Assembly (NCBI GenBank): GCA_950295325.1
Contig: OX485804.1
Span: 31,374,001 to 31,434,000, forward strand
Length of the DNA stretch: 60,000 bases
Direction of reading: 5' to 3'
From: Polytrichum commune
Taxonomy: Eukaryota; Streptophyta; Polytrichopsida; Polytrichales; Polytrichaceae
The notes beneath the pieces are model-generated. The model was not told the origin of the DNA, did not search any database, and worked only from the letters and a program-made list of their open reading frames with translations. Below, one piece after another: positions 25,418-36,111 of this stretch. Each line of letters begins with the position of its first letter. Within the stretch, counting starts at the first letter, position 1. A program made the position numbers and the translations under genes.

Positions 25418-25600
25418 GGCATAATCAGTTGAGATTCTCGTGTTACCGAGGCCAACAAACATGATCTGTTGGGTTTCCTTGTTAAATTGAGGGAATATTC
25501 TGTAGGTTCTTCTAAACCCATGGGTTCCTTTTTCCGGAGGCCTTGAATTTGAACCAGTTATTTCTTCAACTCAACTGGTTCATATATGTAGCTAGTGGTT
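25418..25600 (-). repeat. Five-copy dispersed family (AACGGGGAG family), copy 1
   Basis: Diverged reverse-complement relative of the copies at 26539 and 50254. The order of the ACATG...CTGTTGGG block, the GGGAATATTC block and the AACTGGTT block is preserved. It is the weakest member of the family. Confidence 0.4.
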
Positions 25601-26538
25601 GGTGCATTGCACCTGGCCATGACTTCGATCAATCCCAAAACCCCTAAAAATACGTTTCTGGTGTGAGGCCTAGCGAGACACCCCCTTCGGTGTTGCTCCG
25701 AAACAAGGAATTTCGTGCCCATTTCCCTTCCTGAATATCTCACCTTCACATTCAATCACTTCAAGAACGTATAATGCATGATACCATTTTTGCGACCAAT
25801 CTAGAATATGCACGATTCAACCAATCACATCAAAATTCTCGAAAAAAAACAATGACATTTTTATTGTCGAGACGAATCGTGAAACTTTGTGCTCCATAAA
25901 TTATGAGAGTATTCTTTTTATATTGTGTGCATGTGATCCGTTGGTGGCGCCTCATAAATTCCTTCAAATTTTCGAGAGCATATAATGCATGATACGATTT
26001 TTGCGTATGGATATTATATATTGGTCACAAAAAGGGTATATTCCAGTGACACTACGTATACATACTTGTATTGAGAATGTAATAATCATAGTAAAATGTT
26101 CACACCACCAACCGATGGGGAGGGTGAACCGGGGAAGGGGAGGTGAAAATGATGAAATGTTACATCCGTAAAACCCAATGAATATTGTTTGTAGCTCAAA
26201 TTGAACCCGGTTCAAATTTGGAGACTCCTTGTCAATCTAGTGAACTTAGATCAAGATGAACCAACAACCAACCTATTGGAAGTCAATTTTGTACTATTAT
26301 CCCCTCAGTAGGTGTTAGGAAACCAAACTGTCGTTTGGCTCATTTGAGGCGGACCGTCTCATCATACAACATATGCTTACTTCAACTCCAATATCAAAAA
26401 AATTATTTCTACTTTGACGAGGTCATGTGGGCCCATTCCGTGATCCTTCCACTTAATTGTTCAATTGTCAGTTGGTGAGTGTCAACTTATAGTTGGGTGG
26501 GAGGATATGACTTGGTAGTCACAAGAACTTTCACTTCA

Positions 26539-26740
26539 ATGAACGGGGAGAACCGGCCGCTAGTTACGTATTAAACAGTAGAGTTTGAGAAATAGCCGGT
26601 TGAAGTTCAAGACTTCAAGAACATTACCCATCGTTTTAGAGAATTTTGTGGAATATACCTCAAGATAATGAAGAGAAACTGAAAGATCACAACATGTAAC
26701 CGGTTGGACTTGGAAATACCTCGACACTATTCACTTCACC
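26539..26740 (+). repeat. Five-copy dispersed family, copy 2
   Basis: Starts AACGGGGAGAACCGGCCG. It then carries ATAGCCGGTTGAAGTTC, a GAAACTGAAAGATCACAAC block, and a CATGTAACCGGTTGGACTTGG block. These words recur in the same order at 41722 and 50254 and reversed at 28108. It is non-coding. The 5' word is shared with 50254, suggesting a common terminus, but no TSD was found. Confidence 0.6.
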
Positions 26741-27460
26741 CAAGTCCTATGGACTTATCGTGACATCATGTAATACAACATTAACTTGAATGTTTTGAAT
26801 TTGGTACGATATGAAACATGCGATTAGCACAAGATTATTGGTGGATCTAAATCGAGGCCATCGACAATTTCTTCATTATTATTCTTACCAGTCAGGTCAA
26901 CTTGAATTCTCAAGGTGACCCATCAAATTTCTCAATCAGCTCACTCCACATCCACTCGACTGGTCGACCTCCCAATCAACTTGAAGAAGAGGGGAGTTAA
27001 AAAAGTTAAAAAAAAAATAGCAGACAACAAATGGACAACAAATGTGTCATGGTGAGCTTGGCCAAAATAGAATACTATTCTAGGTTCAAGAGCTGACACA
27101 ATTGGACGGGCCCGTGTGACCACTTAACGAGAAAGAATGATTTCGCTTTCCTCATACAACGCTAACTTACTTCACTCCAATTCTGAATCTTGAGATCTGA
27201 CGCAGTCTCTTATGATCTTGTGTTGAAAATCTCCCGATCTCATCCAACGGCCAAAATTGTATCAGGGGCTGGAAGTGCCCACAATAGGGCCACATACCTT
27301 ACTTTCCTTAAACGAACTTATTAGCCAGCTTAATCAGGAGTAAGTACGTTCACTAAGTACTGATGGCAGAGATTCATGTAACCTGGATTCGCTGGTGTGC
27401 GTGTTTCAGCTCACTTGGCACACTGGGACTCAGATTATAACATAAGCTTTAGACATATAC

Positions 27461-27502
27461 ATTATATATATATAGAGAGTGAGAGAGAAAAAGAGAGAGA
27501 GA
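27461..27502. repeat. Compound (TA)n/(GA)n microsatellite
   Basis: TATATATATATA passes directly into a GA-rich run. Confidence 0.9.
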
Positions 27503-27594
27503 TGGCCTCCTCATGGACTGAAAGGTCATGCTGCATTTGTCTAAGCCAAAATCTCATTTATTTGTGGGGCAATGGAATAAGGAGGAGTAAATTT

Positions 27595-28085
27595 GGGCCA
27601 CTTCACACACGAGCCGAGAGCCATGACCATGAAATTGCCGAGAGCCCAAAAGGTTGTTCCGGGGACACCTCCAAAATCATGTAGTGTGATCACGGACCCT
27701 CAAGTGTAGTGTGAAGCCGTATGTGACCGGACCCTCAACTCAATGCTATTGCAATGGAATTTCTATTCATGTGGGTTTGCACACATGATAAAATAGAGTA
27801 AATCAACGATTGTGAGTGTTCGGAGTTCCATGGTCTCTCGGTTTTGTATTAGACCTTACCTCTAAGAGGTGGTTTTTGAACACAGTCGAAGTGACCATAA
27901 AACATGATCCATTTTAAGGCCCTGTAGGAATCCATGTAGACTTCACATCCATCTTGCTTTTTACATGCACTATTGGTCTCTCTAGCGTAGCGTGAAGTGA
28001 ATTTGGACCGGCTCCGCCTTTCCCACCAATGAGAGTGCTTGAAGTGTAATGGTTACGGGCTCTCAGTCTCATGTGTGAAGTGGCC
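27595..28085 (+). mobile_element. Approx. 490-bp TIR element, family E, copy 1
   Basis: Ends are inverted repeats GGCCACTTCACACACGAG and, from the right, GGCCACTTCACACATGAG. An inverse copy lies at 46900-47406 and matches internally, including CACATGATAAAATAGA, TAGGAATCCATGTAGACTT and GAAGTGTAATGGT-type blocks. Flanks do not give a clean TSD here. The partner copy suggests a 3-bp TAA duplication, pointing to Tourist/Harbinger. No transposase is encoded; an ORF overlapping the left end is not credible. Confidence 0.7.
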
Positions 28086-28107
28086 GTTAGGCCAATGTGC
28101 AGGGAGA

Positions 28108-28262
28108 TTTTGGGACATGATCGGTCAAGATCCTAGTGTTTTCAAGTCCAACCGGTTACATGTGGACATCTTTCAGGGTTTGTTTATTAATACATGATAT
28201 GTTCCCTAGATTCCCTAGATTCAACTGGTTTTTTCTTAAACTCAACCATTTCATCTGTAACT
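28108..28262 (-). repeat. Five-copy dispersed family, copy 3
   Basis: Clear reverse complement of the family: GATCGGTCAAGATCC, CCAACCGGTTACATG, CATCTTTCAG and TTCAACTGGTT occur in the expected reversed order. It lies immediately downstream of the family E element. Confidence 0.6.
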
Positions 28263-29175
28263 CCCCCTATATTGGACTAGATAACTTTTTTTAGTATGTC
28301 AACCACAATAACTTTTGTTGAAGTATTGTATCTGAGACTAATCAACCAGACGTCAAGGTTGTGGTGACCAGTGAATTTTATTTGGGCGATTATTCGCATT
28401 TAATGCTATATCCTAAATGATGCCATGAAATTCCCTATTAGAATAATCAAATATAGGTGTCCCCAAATCGCCCAAATCGCCCAAATCTACCATGAGTAGA
28501 AGCAGTAAAGCTCCTCCATGATGCCCCCACCTCCCGCCCATTCCGTCACTTCGCCGTTGGGTCACCTCGCCGACCCTACACATCAACGGCCCATCCCTCC
28601 ACTCCGCCACCTTATATTGCCGGATTCTCCACGTCGCTCCTGGCCATTCGCGGCCACCTGTTCATATGGATGAAGCCCTTTCGCAGATTGGCAGATTCAT
28701 CTGCTAGTTCCATTCGCGGCGAACTTGTGCATTGTCCACTCTCTCCAGAGTCCAGAGTCCAGATCTGATAGACAATGTTGTGCATGGTTGTTCTGTTGAG
28801 GCCGTCAGAGTTGGAGGCTTGGAGCCACATTGAAGTCTGGGCATTTTTTAGGTAGGGTTTGTCCACAATTCTCACTGCATTCACTAATGAGGATGAGGAT
28901 GGGTGTGGGTATAGGGAGTGGGCGTTACAGAGCTGGGAGTGGCAACATCTTATTTATGGAATCTGCAATCAACAGGTATGTGCATTGGCGTCGCCTTTGC
29001 CCAATTTGGTTTTCTGTGATCGCCTATGTGTGTGCATTGGCATCGTCGCCTTTGCCTGATCTGGTTTTGTGTGATCGCCTGGTGTTCGCCTCGCCGCTCC
29101 ACATCGCCTGGCTACGTGGGAGTTGGTTTTGTGTGGTCGCATGTGGATCTGCAATCCCCTGCTCCGGCGTTTCTC
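28263..29175 (+). other. GC-richer upstream region of the hAT relic
   Basis: The segment is richer in C and G than its surroundings. It contains a CCCAAATCG triplicate near 28464-28490. An imperfect minisatellite of about 55 bp, carrying TCGCCTTTGCC and a TGTGATCGCCT word, lies across 28985-29080. It could be the promoter/5' leader of the hAT gene. No TATA element or terminal repeat could be fixed. Confidence 0.4.
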
Positions 29176-30759
29176 ATGGCGACACCTGCTAATCCCTCCA
29201 ACATGTCACCTGCATCCGGGGCATCGTCCCCTGCTCCGGCAATTGCAGTGAGTGTAGGTGGCAGTTGCTCTACCATGGCAATGGCACTTGCATCTGGTTC
29301 TGGAAAACGTCCCTCCTTCAAGCAGAGCGTGTTGATGATCACCCATGGGGGAGAATTATCAATTGCCGCAATGCAAGAGGTTGTCCAGATCTCTTCAACC
29401 ACGTCTGCAATCATTTTTTCTCCCACCCCACTGCATGTACCTGCTCAATTTGAGGCTGATGCATTAGACATCAGTGGGTCCCCATTCAGTGTTGATGCGC
29501 CTTCAAGTGGTGGTAGCAACAACTTTGATGACTTCCATGAGCAATCAGACACCCAATTGCTACCAACCTCATATGAACCTCCAACAAAGAAGCGAAAAAT
29601 TCCAAAAAGAAGGTACCTCCTAAACCCTAAACCCTGGCTGTATTTTTTGGGGAGTAATGCATTGGCTGAGGGTTGAGGGCTAAGATTATTCTAAAATGTC
29701 GCCTCAATTTCCAATTTCTAAGCATGTGTCATTTCAATTGCCAATTGATGTGTGATATTTTTTCTTTCTCAAGTTTTATTCTTTCTCAAGTTTTGACGTG
29801 TACTCATTCTTGAGGGCCTCAAATGAGGCCCTCAAGAAGGAGGACAACATAGGAAGTGGCCCCTAAATCCATAATGTTTGGAGAGACACGTGCATGGCGG
29901 GTTTTTGGCGGGTATACCCCCCCCCCCCCCCCCGTCTAGAGGTAGTGGAGCGGGCCCTTCCGGTTGAGGCCACATTTTTTTATTGTGAAAACTTGTGAAA
30001 GAAAAAAAAGTTTCACAAGTTTTCACAAGAAAAAAACGTGGCCTCAACCGGAAGGGCCTGCTCCACTACCTCTAGGGGGGGGGGGGGGAGGGGTTATACC
30101 CGCCCAAAACCCGCCATGCACGTGTCTCCCCAAACATTATGGGTTTAGGGGCCACTTCCTATGTTGTCCTCCTTCTTGAGGGCCTCATTTGAGGCCCTTC
30201 CAATTGTTTTTTGGGCATTTTGAGGATACATTTTTCATGATGTCTTGTTTCTCACTGGTTTAGGGTGGTTTTGGTGCAGATTTCAAGAAAATTGGGCGGT
30301 AAAATACCCATGGTCTCAACAGGACCCTGATGGGATGGTACATTTGACAAAGTTCGATGTATCATCTGCTCTAAAGTAAATGGTATGTTTCCCGAGTTCT
30401 TTAAGCTCGCATAAATTGCGATGATCCATGTAAGGGGTTATATTTTGAAAATATGTTACTTCATTAAACTTTCTCATGCTTTTTGTATTCATGTTTTTGA
30501 ATGCAAGTTGGCTTCTTACTGACTTTGTCTCTTTGCATCCATTTTGTAGGTTCTTGGGAGCGTAGAAGACGAAAGAACATTTTCCAATGTTTCTTTCTTG
30601 AAGAACAAACTCCGCAACCGCTTAACTGAACATTTACCTCTTGCTACAACAATGTTTGCCCAAAAACATTACACATTGACATCATTCCCGTACAAGGATG
30701 TCGTTTCAGATTGGAGAGCTTGCAAGCCGAAGCGCGGCCGATATACACTTGGTGTTTGA
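29176..30759 (+). pseudogene. hAT-family transposase relic, internally deleted
   Basis: Three exon-like segments can be read. Exon 1, 29176-29612, starts at MATPANPSN, encodes a low-complexity Ser/Ala/Pro region and ends in a basic stretch PPTKKRKIPKRR (likely nuclear localisation). It stops at an AG|GTACCT donor. Exon 2 follows a GCAG acceptor at 30279 and reads FQENWAVKYPWSQQDPDG in phase. A +1 shift is then needed to read KVRCIICSKVNG, a two-cysteine motif like those in plant hAT-like zinc-finger proteins. Exon 3, 30550-30759, follows a TTTTGTAG acceptor and reads VLGSVEDERTFSNVSFLKN, ending in TGA. That is the hAT C-terminal dimerisation region (ERTFS...RNRL). The RNase H-like catalytic core between them is absent. 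It is therefore a deletion derivative or a dead copy, unable to transpose by itself. A palindromic MITE sits in intron 1. Confidence 0.7.
29814..30197. mobile_element. 384-bp near-perfect palindrome (fold-back MITE) in the hAT intron
   Basis: The left arm (29814 to about 29999) is repeated in reverse complement by the right arm (about 30012-30197) with a loop of roughly 12 bases around 30005. The tips read GGGCCTCAAATGAGGCCC, itself a palindrome. Each arm has a homopolymer: C at 29917-29933 and G at 30075-30088. Arm differences are few. No matching target duplication was found (flanks ...TTCTTGA and TTCCAATT). ORFs over both arms are mirror images created by the palindrome and are not genes. 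It lies wholly inside the inferred intron 29613-30279. Confidence 0.85.
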
Positions 30760-31342
30760 TTTGCATAGAATGAGACATTTAGGGGGTTTTTCCCACTTCT
30801 TCATAACTATTTAGAATACAAGGATCTTATATAACTTCTACTTTTAAGAGCCTACATCTCATACGGCTTATTGGCGATGCATGCCATTGTAAATAAAGAA
30901 GTGGTTTCCTCCTAAATTTTTTGTGACGTAATTTGTGGGATATAATTTCGCATATTTGCTGTTGCATTTCCTTGTTCCAATAGTGGCCTTGCAATTTTAT
31001 TTTTTTCACTTAGCTAAACTTCCAAAAGGCATCACAACAAGTATCGCATTTGCATTTCTCTACTGTCCATTTTAGATAGCGGCAATTTCATTCTACCACA
31101 CATTTCATCGCAATGTTTACAATTTCCTTACATGTTCACATAGCCAAAACTGCAATGTAAAAAACCATTATAATAACCATTTCACCCCCCAGTAAAAAGT
31201 GAAAAAAAATTCGATGGTGGTGACATTAATCTGGATAAATGGAGGAGTTACAAGTACTTGCCAAGTTTACCTTTGTTATGGGTGTTGGACTTTGTTTAGA
31301 AAACATGGCACCTCCCACAACAAGGCCACGGATTTACTCTCA
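30760..31342. other. Downstream flank of the hAT relic
   Basis: AT-rich, with no coding frame or matching terminal inverted repeat that would close the hAT element. Confidence 0.4.
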
Positions 31343-31535
31343 TTCATCCAACATGAAAAGCCTTGAAATAGTATGTAGCTTGGAGGTCACTTCTTCTAGT
31401 CAATTTGACACCGGAATAATACCCAAATTAGTGGACTTGAGGTCATTTGAAATGCATCGGCAACAAACCTACAAGGGGTCAAGTTGTTATGGTGGATGGA
31501 TGAAAGGTATGTTTGTATATGATAATCCCCTCTCT
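31343..31535 (+). repeat. Dispersed repeat pair, copy 2
   Basis: Direct counterpart of 24479-24680. It overlaps a 107-codon open frame, but the partner copy does not preserve that frame, so the frame is not treated as a gene. Confidence 0.55.
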
Positions 31536-32796
31536 CGATCAACAATGGATAAAACTTCATAGATGCCACACACTTGAAGCGTTCACATCATGTGTATGAT
31601 TATCATTCTCCAGAGTTGTTCAATTGGATGTCACTTGGTGATTTTTCATCACATTGTGGCAACGTCTAACCCAATGAACTTGCACATTACAATGGTCATT
31701 CCTATGTTACTAGCAACCTAATTGTTGCACATGCAATAATATACCACACCCCATTGCAAACCCAATATAGTTGATTGCTCATCATAAATGTCAAAGGTTT
31801 TCATTTATTGTGTTAACACATGCATGGTTGAGCACACTATGAATCACTAGAAAAATCAAAATCTTGTGTTGCACTTCTTGCAATCTTTCCAATGGCAAAC
31901 CACAACATGTGATAGTGCTTGGAAATGATGGATGAACAAATGTCATCACAGAAACATGACATTCTTCTTGGATGAAAAGTGACATCCATGTGGGAATGTG
32001 TAGTTAACAGTGTAAATTGTAGTCAACTACATGGTCGACTACATATGCGATTGACTATATACAATTAAAAACTCCAAATTCTAGACAATTGGATCGCCCA
32101 AACAACTCAACTTAACCTCAACAAACTACTAATATTTTTTATGCATTTCACAATATACAAATTTATTACACTCAACTATATATCAAGTCAACTAAATCCA
32201 ATGGAACATATCTTACAATCAACTCAATTTATCGGATACATGTTTGTGTGTTTATTTGTCAACTCCAAAGTCACTTAGTAGTTGACTTCAAACACACGTG
32301 TGGGGAGGTTGCTTGTTGGTTTTATCCCAAATGTTACCAAATTTCACACCACCACCGTCATCACTCGCATTTGTTGGCACTTCCTCTACACAACTTCTTT
32401 TGAATAAAAGTAATCTCCGTTGTCATATTAAAGCTTGAATAGTACCACCTACATATTCCTAAGAAATTACATCTTTGTAGACAAAAATGGGTGACGTGTT
32501 GTGCTTGGGATGGTGTGCCTAGTCCACTTATTGAGATTATTAATTACTATCGTGCACTTGGCGATTGAATCCAAGGACCTAGAACCACCTTGCTATTTTG
32601 ACATGAATCACATATACCCATGCTCTGAATAAAAAAAACCATGAAAAACATACATCATGTAGCTATAAATTTCCTCACACCCCTCATTCTTAAATAAACA
32701 AAAACCAAACAACAAACAAATACCAATACTACCCTCTTAGTGGGATCCAACCCCCCATACCCCCTATTTAATCATGTTAATAAAACCAAGAGATGT
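31536..32796. other. Unassigned AT-rich DNA
   Basis: No gene, tandem repeat or terminal repeat pair was recognised. Confidence 0.35.
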
Positions 32797-32886
32797 CTAC
32801 CGAAAGGTAGGCAATACACCCTATCATGTATTAAGGGGACTCTTGAGTGAAGCAGGACCACCGGCCTCAAATTCGCATCGGTAACA
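32797..32886 (+). repeat. SINE family D, 3' body fragment
   Basis: Matches 22400-22475: AAGGTAGGCARTAMACCC, then a TATCATG/CATCATG block, GGACTCTTGAGTGAAGCAGG and a terminal CATCGG word. The tRNA-like head is missing, so it is a 5'-truncated or decayed copy. A CTTTTT simple repeat follows at 32897-32925. Confidence 0.5.
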
Positions 32887-33996
32887 ATGCCAATGTCTGT
32901 TTTTCTTTTTCTTTTTCTTTTCTTTGACACAAATTTGTTGGAATGGTGTCGACCAAGAAAACTACTTAAAAATGCACAAAATTGTTGCTCTTGTTGTTTC
33001 TTCATATTGAGTGGGAAACGTTGGTAGTAAGTAATTTATATACGTAGCCTATTCATATATTAGAAAACGATGGTAATGAGGCAACAATTCAGGAAAATGG
33101 TAAAAATGGGAGGCTCCGGGTGAAAGACACGGCATCTTCGTTTGTGACACTTGTCCTCTCCTTTGTGACGGTTGGATTCATATGAAGGTGTTTCGAAACA
33201 GTTGGGTGGATTAATTGCAATCATCCAAAATTCCCCCTTCTTTTGAGGTGGATGGCCATCATCAGTGACAATCTTTGACTTCAAACTTCTCATTCTTTGA
33301 ATTAAATTCGGACATGACATGTGCTAAATTTGGATTGTTCTAGCATTCCACCCGTGCACATGATTGTGAGTAGGAGGACATGTGGATGCTTGAAATTTTT
33401 GTTGGTGAACAATCTCACCTCTACAAAGCTTCAATATGTATCATAAAAGAATGTCGTGTTATATATATATAGATAGATAGATTTTATGAGTTGAACTGAA
33501 TTGGATTAGGCGATTTTGTTTTGGTTTGTAGGGGGTTAAGTTAGTGCATCACAATGAGGAGAGAAGTAAATGTGCTTAGTTACCTTTTGCGGTCACTCCT
33601 CTTACTAATTAGACACCTAAGAAAGAAAAGAAAAAGGAACATATTTTTACTGTTACACGGATGTGTGAAGTCCATTCACTGAATCATGTATGTGTTTGCG
33701 CGAGCAGGGGGGGTTGAGGTGGCTTAATGCCTCTTTTCATAGGTGGACCATAAATTAAAAAATTTATGTTAACGTGTAGATTTTATATATATATATATAT
33801 ATATGAGTAATTTAAGGGGGGTGGGGGTGGGATGGTTAGTGGAGGGGAATTGGGGTATGTTTCCTTTCAAATATTATTTTGTCTAGTGTGATATGTGTAA
33901 GGTACTGGATAGAGATTCTGAGAAGGTTTCCATTAACTTGTGGGTTTTGTTGGTTGGGATTTTGAGTTTTGTGAGTTTTTGTTTAGTGGGCGTTGT
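32887..33996. other. Intergenic DNA with microsatellites
   Basis: Holds a (TA)n run at 33784-33804, a short AGAT run near 33470 and GT/G-rich stretches. No gene supported. Confidence 0.4.
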
Positions 33997-34042
33997 CGTA
34001 ATGTAAATACGTACACTATATAGATGTGTACTTATTTAGTAT
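33997..34042 (+). repeat. Left part of interrupted tandem duplicate (filled site)
   Basis: Matches the first part of 34892-34966 (CGTAATGTAAATAC...TTATTTAGTAT). It continues at 34853-34884 after the 810-bp element. Together they form one tandem copy with the element inserted in it. Confidence 0.85.
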
Positions 34043-34852
34043 CGGGGGCATTCACGGTTGGGGTACTACTTTTGGGTGTCTAACGGTTTAAGGACTATTT
34101 TAGATAACTTTACATACTTGGTGTGCTTAGATTTGTATTGTGGAGCATATTTTGGATCATGCCTACATTTCATACTCCATATCGAGTACACCGACAAAGT
34201 TAATTTACAAGGAATAGGGTCATCTAAAATATCATTTTGATTCTTTAAAGGACATTCATGGGTGCTGTCAAAATTGTTCACCTTAGGATCAAGGAATGAA
34301 AAGGACAACAAAAATTAATCGAAACGATCCCAAGTTTTTTCCTGACAAACATCGTTCAAGTGTGTACCAATAGAACCAAAAATGTATTGCATACCAATTG
34401 TATAACTTTACATGTCGCACCAAACATGGCCAACAATACACAAAATCATGGCTACATGAAAAAAGAACGTTTAGTATTAGAGTTGGACATTAAAAAATAT
34501 ATGTATGGACACATAACACTTACACCAAGGTACTAGGATGCAAAACAAGTAAAAATTGACCTTTGATGTACACTTGAATAGTAAAAATTGCCATTGATGT
34601 GGCCCAAACAAGTCATATGACCTCTTTACAAGTTTTATGATTTATCTACTCATTTCATAGGGAATTTATCCATTATTGGTGATTATTTAATAAGAAATAA
34701 TATCTTTCTTGATAAAGCCTATGAACTACATACTTATCTATTTAAAATTTATTGATAAAATAATAGTAAATCATGATAAACGCCGAGATCCAATGCGACA
34801 TAGTCCTTAAGTCCTTTGTCCCAAGAGTAGTACCCCAACCGTGAATGGACCC
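34043..34852. mobile_element. 810-bp TIR element with TAT target duplication
   Basis: Ends are inverted repeats of about 48 bp containing CATTCACGGTTGGGGTACT. Flanks are TAT at 34040-34042 and 34853-34855. The adjacent tandem copy of the target (34892-34966) has a single TAT at the same point, which confirms the insertion site and 3-bp duplication. GGG-starting ends and a 3-bp TSD resemble PIF/Harbinger, although TAT is not the usual TWA. Internal ORFs are short and without transposase motifs. Confidence 0.8.
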
Positions 34853-34891
34853 TATTGCATTGTGATTCTTTGATTTGGAGGAAAGTCAACT

Positions 34892-34966
34892 CGTAATGTA
34901 AATACATACACTATATAGATGTGTACTTATTTAGTATTGCATTGTGATTCTTTGATTTGGAGGAAA
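34892..34966 (+). repeat. Intact tandem copy: preserved empty target site
   Basis: Reads through from CGTAATGTAAATAC to TTTGATTTGGAGGAAA without the 810-bp element. It differs from the interrupted copy by about one base, so the duplication is young or was homogenised. Confidence 0.85.
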
Positions 34967-36111
34967 ATAAAGGGAATAGAAATAGATTACCTTCTTGTTT
35001 ACTCATAGTTACTCTTAGTTTACCCTTTTAGTCTTACTTCTAGTTTTATTCTTAGTTTACTTTTGGACCAATAGATGATTAGAAGCCCATGTGATGAGGA
35101 TAAGAGGGGGATTTTGTCTCTCTCATATGGAGAGAGGAGGTAATTGTAGAGAGGAGGTTGTTATGGAGAAGATGGGGTTTTTTTGTTTTGGAAGCTCATG
35201 GGGTGTGAATATATGAGAATTTTGAAATAAAATATGGAGGAGTTGTGTTTCATGGTGTCGTTTCTCTAGAGTGATCTCACTTGCTTGATTTGAAGTTAGC
35301 AATTAAAAATTGTGCTAGTTTGAGTGGAGGGAGGTCTGTTGGCTCTTATAAAGAAGGGTTGAGACTTCGACCGACCATAGGAGACGGACAAGTCTTTTGT
35401 TTGCAACGAAACTTTGAGGAAGTGTAGTACTTAATGTTAGCTTTATGTAAAGATCTCATTCCCTCAATTTGGCGTTCATATGAAGATTTTAAGATTTTAA
35501 GACTTCTCAAGATTCAAGTGTGTTGTGGCTTGTGGTTTGTTGTCCTTTCTGTGATTCCCAACCGGATTTGGAGGCTAGTCGCATTTGATTTTTTTTGCAT
35601 CGTAAATTTGTTGCGGGTTTTGTAAGAATACATAAAAGCCCCATTTCATGTTTGTGACAACGAAGTGGGATTGTTGACCCACAAGGTTGTTTTCTGTTGT
35701 TCCCATTGGTGAGGCATGATTGTTGGTCACCGTGGGTTTGAAAGTTTAGGAGCCAATCTTTCGGACGTCAGCTCGTGATCTGACGTCCCGTTTTACCCGT
35801 CCGAGGCCTGTGGTTTCTTATCACCCTACCCTTACCCTTAGCCCATTTAGAGCCGCAACATGATAGGCCGACGGGAAAGAGTTTGAAGATTTGAAGAAAC
35901 TGAAGACCGAGACTCTTGAAGACCAGAAAATTCGACGGTCCGACAAACAAATCTAGTTGCAGCCAAAAGCCCAGTGTTTTCCCAAGGCGGAGCCCTCTCT
36001 ACCTGACAGCGTATGGATGGAGCCTTGAATGCCCACAACAATGTTTATGGTGGGTAGGATTATCCATCCTTGTTGGGTTTAGACAATTCTCAATATGTCA
36101 TATTTTCTAGT
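34967..36111. other. Unassigned DNA
   Basis: Contains GA-rich and TTTAGTTT-rich stretches and a GC-richer block at 35760-36060. No coding motif was recognised. Some LTR-like composition is present near 35200, but no matching second LTR or TSD was found. Confidence 0.35.

Noticed and set aside
28830-29192. 120-codon ORF upstream of the hAT relic
   Set aside because: It arises from an imperfect minisatellite (TCGCCTTTGCC units). The hAT frame starting at 29176 is in a different frame and better supported.
29832-30179. Two mirror-image ORFs of 71 codons (MRPRFF.../MRPHFF...)
   Set aside because: They are the same sequence read from each arm of the palindrome, so they are products of the fold-back structure and not genes.
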